A stretch of DNA of 24,575 bases from JAHOYW01 sp964515915 (GTDB lineage Bacteria; Verrucomicrobiota; Lentisphaeria; Victivallales; Victivallaceae): NCBI GenBank assembly GCA_964515915.1, contig CAZEXM010000025.1, positions 1 to 24,575 of the forward strand, read 5' to 3'. The translations under genes were made by a program, and so were the position numbers. The notes under the pieces are model-generated. The model saw only the letters and a list, made by a program, of their open reading frames with translations. It searched no databases and was not told the DNA's origin. The first letter of the stretch is position 1, and the number at the start of each line of letters is the position of its first letter. Positions 21,518 to 24,575 of this stretch are shown here, one piece after another.

Positions 21518-21865
21518 TTAAACTTCTTTTATTTCAGCCCGTTTAATTGGAGCTGAAACACCACTTTTTTCCACGGCCGGCCGATCAAAATTGATGATCA
21601 TATTCCGCAGGATACGTTCGTCAAGGCGAAAATGCTCTTTGAGTTCTTTAACTTTGTCCGGATCAGCGGTAAATATCAAATTCCAGTAAATTCCGCCTTT
21701 GCGTTTTTTCATTTCGTAGGCGAATTGACGACGGCCCAGAGAAACAGACTTAAGCATTTCTCCGCCCCATTTTCCGATCAAAGTTGCGATTTCGCTACAG
21801 ACTCCAGCACCCTCATCATCAACTTTTCTAATATCCATAATGAATATTGCTTCGTACTTTTTCAA
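21518..21865 (-). CDS. rpsF: 30S ribosomal protein bS6
   Basis: A 115-aa protein of the bS6 ferredoxin-like fold: KKYEAIFIMD start, LGRRQFAYEMKKRKGGIYW, then HFRLDERILRNMI. The start codon is TTG, fixed by a strong GGAGG 7 nt upstream; no in-frame ATG with a ribosome site is available nearby. bS6 binds bS18 and rRNA. Two hairpins lie between the end of pth and this start (see 21876-21909) and the second touches the Shine-Dalgarno, so autogenous control by S6:S18 is possible. Confidence 0.95.
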   Translation of the reverse strand: MKKYEAIFIMDIRKVDDEGAGVCSEIATLIGKWGGEMLKSVSLGRRQFAYEMKKRKGGIYWNLIFTADPDKVKELKEHFRLDERILRNMIINFDRPAVEKSGVSAPIKRAEIKEV

Positions 21866-21875
21866 GATTTTTCCT

Positions 21876-21909
21876 CCATAATTAATATGGTTCCGGCTTC
21901 TCAGCCGGA
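21876..21909 (-). promoter_or_regulatory. Two-hairpin leader of rpsF overlapping its Shine-Dalgarno
   Basis: On the minus strand TCCGGCT-GAGA-AGCCGGA (21909-21892) is a perfect 7-bp stem with a GAGA tetraloop that includes the pth stop codon. Directly after it CCATA-TTAAT-TATGG (21890-21876) forms a second stem whose last two G residues begin the GGAGG of rpsF. Leaders bound by S6:S18, with CCG-containing structures, control rpsF in many bacteria; whether this one is of that class is inference. Confidence 0.5.
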
Positions 21910-22518
21910 TTTATTGTTTTTATCCTGCTCATGGTTTATGCTGTTAAAACAGTTCATAGCATATCCAACCCCACGAGTCAAACTTAGAATTAATGCGTCT
22001 ACACTTGTCTTAAACACTTCAGCAAGTATCACTTGTTCATCCTTTTCAAATTCAGCTAATACATAATCAATAGTTTCAGCCCGGGCGCGGCCGATACCGA
22101 TTCTCAATCTCGAGAACTTCGCGGTTCCAAGCTGTTCGATAAGCGATTCAATACCGCGGTGTCCGGCACTGCCGCCGCCTTTACGAATCCTGATCTTTCC
22201 CAAAGGCAGATCCATATCATCATGCAGCACAATAATCTCAGCAGGGAGAATTTTTTTGGAAAGAGCTAAAGCAGCTACTGCTTTCCCGCTCAAATTCATA
22301 AAAGTTCGCGGATGCTGTACCAGTAAACTGCGCCCCTTGAAACGCCCTTCCCAGTAAACGCTGTTAAATCGTTCCTTCCGTTTAAAACTTACCGGTGAAG
22401 CTGCCATAAAAGCCAGGCTCGCATCAAAACCGACATTATGTCTGGTTCCTTCGTATTCCCGCCCGGGATTACCCAAACCAACAATCAAACTGATTTGACT
22501 AGCTGACACCCCGCTCAT
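21901..22518 (-). CDS. pth: Peptidyl-tRNA hydrolase
   Basis: A 205-aa protein from ATG at 22518. Family motifs: LIVGLGNPGREYEGTRHNVG with the conserved Asn and catalytic His, PRTFMNLSG, LHDDMDLPLGKIRIRKGG with the conserved Asp, GHRGIESL, FSRLRIGIGR and YVLAEFEKDE. It frees tRNA from peptidyl-tRNA dropped by ribosomes. AAGGA lies 6 nt before this ATG; a TTG at 22524 would add two residues but abuts the site. It sits between rplY and rpsF as in many genomes. Confidence 0.95.
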   Translation of the reverse strand: MSGVSASQISLIVGLGNPGREYEGTRHNVGFDASLAFMAASPVSFKRKERFNSVYWEGRFKGRSLLVQHPRTFMNLSGKAVAALALSKKILPAEIIVLHDDMDLPLGKIRIRKGGGSAGHRGIESLIEQLGTAKFSRLRIGIGRARAETIDYVLAEFEKDEQVILAEVFKTSVDALILSLTRGVGYAMNCFNSINHEQDKNNKSG

Positions 22519-22543
22519 TGACAATCCTTACACTAAAAGTTAT

Positions 22544-23191
22544 TTACTCTGCCGCAGCTTCGTCTTCACTTGCTTCAGCACCTTCTTCAGACTCTTCAGT
22601 TTCGCCTTCAACCGCTTCAACTTCTTCTTCGGCAACCGGCTTGGAAACATAGAACACAACCAGCTTAAGGTCTGAAACCACCTCAACATTTTCAGGAACC
22701 CGGATTTCGCTGATATGTAAAGAGTCTCCTATTTCCAGAGCGCTGATATCCGCTTCCAGATGCTCGGGCAGATCAGCCGGGAACGCGCTGATTTCAATTT
22801 CATGAACAGGCTGCTCAAGAATGCCGCCTTGAGATACCCCGGCAGGTTCGCCGTAAGCGGCGCTGACCGGTATTGACGCGGTAATTTTTTCGTCCATTTT
22901 AACTTCCTGGAAATCAATATGCATAACACAAGCTTTCAAGTAGTTATTCTGAACTTCCTTTACCACGGCAGCCGTTTTCTTTTTGCCTTCAATCAAAGTT
23001 ACCAGATTGAAGTCGTGCCTGGCAAGAGCCTCCCATTCACGGGTCGCGACGAATAAAGGCGCGGATTTAACGCCGCGGCTATAGATAACGGCTGGAATTT
23101 TACCCGCCTTTCTAGCCCGTCGCACCGCTCCTGTTCCCAGGTCGCTACGCGATTCAACTGCCAGTTCATAATTTGTTTTCGTTTTACTCAT
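22544..23191 (-). CDS. rplY: 50S ribosomal protein bL25, CTC type
   Basis: A 215-aa protein, the long general-stress-protein form (CTC) rather than the ~95-aa E. coli L25. The N-terminal 5S-rRNA-binding domain has RSDLGTGAVRRARKAGKIPA, VIYSRGV and a VMHIDFQEV stretch; the C-terminal TL5 domain (~95-185) includes the strand VPENVEVVSDLKLVVFYVS. The last ~30 residues are almost all Glu, Ala, Ser and Asp, a disordered acidic tail common in this type. It lies between prs and pth, its usual setting. Confidence 0.93.
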   Translation of the reverse strand: MSKTKTNYELAVESRSDLGTGAVRRARKAGKIPAVIYSRGVKSAPLFVATREWEALARHDFNLVTLIEGKKKTAAVVKEVQNNYLKACVMHIDFQEVKMDEKITASIPVSAAYGEPAGVSQGGILEQPVHEIEISAFPADLPEHLEADISALEIGDSLHISEIRVPENVEVVSDLKLVVFYVSKPVAEEEVEAVEGETEESEEGAEASEDEAAAE

Positions 23192-23226
23192 ACTACTTCC
23201 TTTTTGTTATTTTAAGTATGATTGAG

Positions 23227-24180
23227 TTATTCTTTCATTCTGAAAAGAGAAGATACTGATCTTCCTTCATGAATACGTCTTATCGCTTCCCCGAGAAGTG
23301 GTGCGACACTCAAAATCTTGACTTTTCCGCCAAGATCATCCATGTGCGGCACTCCGTCGGTAGTAACAAGTTGTTCAATATTGCTGTCGGCTAATAATTT
23401 TTTCTTGCCCTCTGCATTCAGCAGGCAATGCGAGACGACAACATAAATTGTAGCGGCACCGGCTTTTTTCAATATCTCCGCCGCGGCGCAAAGAGTTCCC
23501 GCTGTCGCAGTAAGGTCGTCGGTAATAACACAAATTTTATCTTTAACCTCACCAACCAGATGCGATGACGCCACTGTATCAGCATTAATGCGGCGTTTAG
23601 CCACAACCGCCAAGCCGGCGTTCAACATTCCGCAATATGCCATAGCCATCTTAACACTGCCGGAATCAGGAGAAACAACCACCGGGTCATCTCCCAGCAA
23701 TCCCTTCAAATAAGGAACAATAACCGGACGGGCATAAAGATGATCAACCGGGATATCGAAAAATCCTTGAATCTGCTGTGAATGCAAGTCCATTGTAATA
23801 ATACGGTTAGCACCGGCGGCAACCAGAAGATTGGCTACCAGCTTGGCGGTGATCGGGACGCGTGGACGATCTTTGCGGTCTTGACGGGCATAACCGTAAT
23901 ACGGCAGTACTACCGTGATTCTCCCTGCCGAAGCTCGTTTCGCGGCATCCATCATTATCAGCAGTTCCATTAAATTTTCATTGGTCGGAGCGCAGGTGGG
24001 TTGAATGAGAAAAACATCGGCACGACGAATATTCTCTTCAAATTGAACAAAAATTTCACCGTCGGGAAAATGCGTAAGGTTCACTTTACCCAAAGGTATC
24101 TCAAGGTAAGCGGCAATCGCTTTCGAAAGCTTTGGATGAGCACTGCCGGAATAAACACGAATATCCTTTGGCATAACCAT
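23227..24180 (-). CDS. prs: Ribose-phosphate pyrophosphokinase (PRPP synthetase)
   Basis: A 317-aa enzyme making PRPP from ribose 5-phosphate and ATP, feeding nucleotide, His, Trp and NAD synthesis. Motifs: HFPDGEIFVQ, YYGYARQDRKDRPRVPITAK, MDLHSQQIQGFF with the metal/ATP His (~133), PDSGSVKMA, the flexible-loop AKRR (~194-197) and the PRPP loop TDDLTATAGTL. That loop usually reads DD-x-x-DT-x-GT; the third Asp is Ala225 here. The start at 24180 is chosen because GAGGA lies 5 nt upstream; an ATG at 24192 has no ribosome site. It heads the long minus-strand cluster. Confidence 0.94.
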   Translation of the reverse strand: MVMPKDIRVYSGSAHPKLSKAIAAYLEIPLGKVNLTHFPDGEIFVQFEENIRRADVFLIQPTCAPTNENLMELLIMMDAAKRASAGRITVVLPYYGYARQDRKDRPRVPITAKLVANLLVAAGANRIITMDLHSQQIQGFFDIPVDHLYARPVIVPYLKGLLGDDPVVVSPDSGSVKMAMAYCGMLNAGLAVVAKRRINADTVASSHLVGEVKDKICVITDDLTATAGTLCAAAEILKKAGAATIYVVVSHCLLNAEGKKKLLADSNIEQLVTTDGVPHMDDLGGKVKILSVAPLLGEAIRRIHEGRSVSSLFRMKE

Positions 24181-24185
24181 ATTAA

Positions 24186-24190
24186 TCCTC
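24186..24190 (-). promoter_or_regulatory. Shine-Dalgarno setting the prs start
   Basis: GAGGA on the minus strand, 5 nt before ATG at 24180. It overlaps the region just inside the alternative ATG at 24192, which therefore cannot use it. Confidence 0.65.
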
Positions 24191-24192
24191 AT

Positions 24193-24430
24193 TTTACGAT
24201 TTTTTTACAAATCAGGAACCTTAAACCGTTAGAGGAAACTGCGGACAGTAGAGGAAACAGCATGTAAGCTTAGTACGCTGTCGCCAAAAACCTTCCGGGT
24301 TTGCCCTGAATAAGCAGAGCTAAAATCCAAATAAATGGATTAAGGTTCAATCAAATATTAATATTCAACAACAAGTTTCCAACTTAATCCCTATTTATAA
24401 AATTACAAATCACTTAGAACATTTTTAAGC
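24193..24430 (-). promoter_or_regulatory. Leader and probable promoter region of the prs cluster
   Basis: No gene is visible here. The gap follows a terminator and precedes the first gene of the cluster, so a promoter is expected. The best minus-strand pair is TTGGAA (24377-24382) and TAATAT (24355-24360), spacer 16 nt; the match is moderate. The predicted leader of ~165 nt contains a direct repeat TAGAGGAAAC (24230-24239 and 24249-24258, plus-strand sense). Confidence 0.35.
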
Positions 24431-24450
24431 AAAAAAGCCGATACGTCGGC
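24431..24450 (-). terminator. Intrinsic terminator after the partial right-edge gene
   Basis: On the minus strand GCCGA-CGTA-TCGGC (24450-24437) is a perfect 5-bp GC-rich stem followed at once by six T residues. It lies 4 nt after the stop of the partial gene. Confidence 0.8.
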
Positions 24451-24454
24451 CTCG

Positions 24455-24574
24455 TTATATAAAAAAAACAAATTTTTTTGGTTCTTCTGCACTTTGTGAC
24501 ATAAAATCCCAGCTTGCTCGTTGCGCCTCTAGCAGCCTGTCGGACTTATGGATAATCTGCTGCAAAAGTGCCGA
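24455..24574 (-). CDS. C-terminal end of an unidentified protein (partial)
   Basis: A minus-strand frame enters from the right window edge and stays open for 39 codons to TAA at 24457-24455. It reads SALLQQIIHKSDRLLEAQRA and continues SWDFMSQSAEE to a PKKFVFFI end. It has ordinary amino-acid composition with an amphipathic helix, is less AT-rich than the following gap, and ends 4 nt before an intrinsic terminator, all expected of a real gene end. I do not recognise the family from this short piece. Confidence 0.55.
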   Translation of the reverse strand, partial: SALLQQIIHKSDRLLEAQRASWDFMSQSAEEPKKFVFFI

Positions 24575-24575
24575 A

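Noticed and set aside
24510..24575. Transposon end suggested by AGCAGCCTGTCGGAC
   Set aside because: The stretch is inside a continuous minus-strand reading frame that ends in a stop followed by a terminator, so coding is the simpler explanation.

Overview
The window reads as chromosomal DNA of a diderm (Gram-negative type) bacterium. BamA, many signal peptides and seven or more lipoproteins show an outer membrane. Shine-Dalgarno sites are strong (GGAGG, AAGGA), GTG and TTG starts are used, and intergenic DNA is AT-rich while coding DNA is moderate in GC. The order prs, rplY/ctc, pth, rpsF, ssb, rpsR, rplI, dnaB, together with LPP20, DUF4384 and caspase-type proteins, makes me think of the PVC superphylum, perhaps Lentisphaerota or Kiritimatiellota. 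That placement is inference from memory of gene order and was not tested.

Left edge (1-719): no protein gene. It holds two direct copies of a 16-nt palindrome, the 3' half of a tRNA-Val(GAC) gene broken at the anticodon loop, a terminator-like hairpin and a GC-rich island of consecutive hairpins. This looks like a scarred mobile-element site. An ABC-F ATPase gene (uup, 720-2603) follows, bracketed by a ~50-nt inverted repeat (548-602 against 2651-2705).

Middle (3033-14860, all plus strand): a locus of eleven exported proteins, most of them lipoproteins. In order: a tandem LPP20-domain protein, a FlgT-like membrane-anchored protein, a lipoprotein, an exported caspase-fold (C14) protein with kinesin-light-chain-type TPRs, an LpoB-like lipoprotein, a YcfL-LpoB fusion, a YcfL-like lipoprotein, two coiled-coil lipoproteins with a shared mature N-terminus, a COG3014-like TPR lipoprotein, and a FlgO/CsgG-like protein with a DUF4384 domain. 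No flagellar, curli or penicillin-binding-protein gene is present. This is the most novel part of the window: an apparent envelope system built from domains known from PBP activation (LpoB, YcfL) and flagellar outer-membrane rings (FlgO, FlgP/LPP20, FlgT), plus a secreted caspase-like protease. Its intergenic gaps carry two mutually inverted copies of a 58-nt palindrome. A 33-nt hairpin element also lies ~130 nt upstream of both the first gene and the last gene.

Right part (14923-24180, all minus strand): a long housekeeping cluster, prs - rplY/ctc - pth - rpsF - ssb - rpsR - rplI - dnaB - bamA - DUF493 (ybeD-like) - cinA, tightly spaced and probably one or a few operons. Two hairpins, one touching the Shine-Dalgarno site, lie before rpsF and may be an S6:S18 autoregulatory leader. 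At the right edge the C-terminal end of another minus-strand gene runs off the window, followed by a clear intrinsic terminator; the prs promoter must lie between it and prs. The two large blocks converge at 14861-14922 over a nested hairpin.
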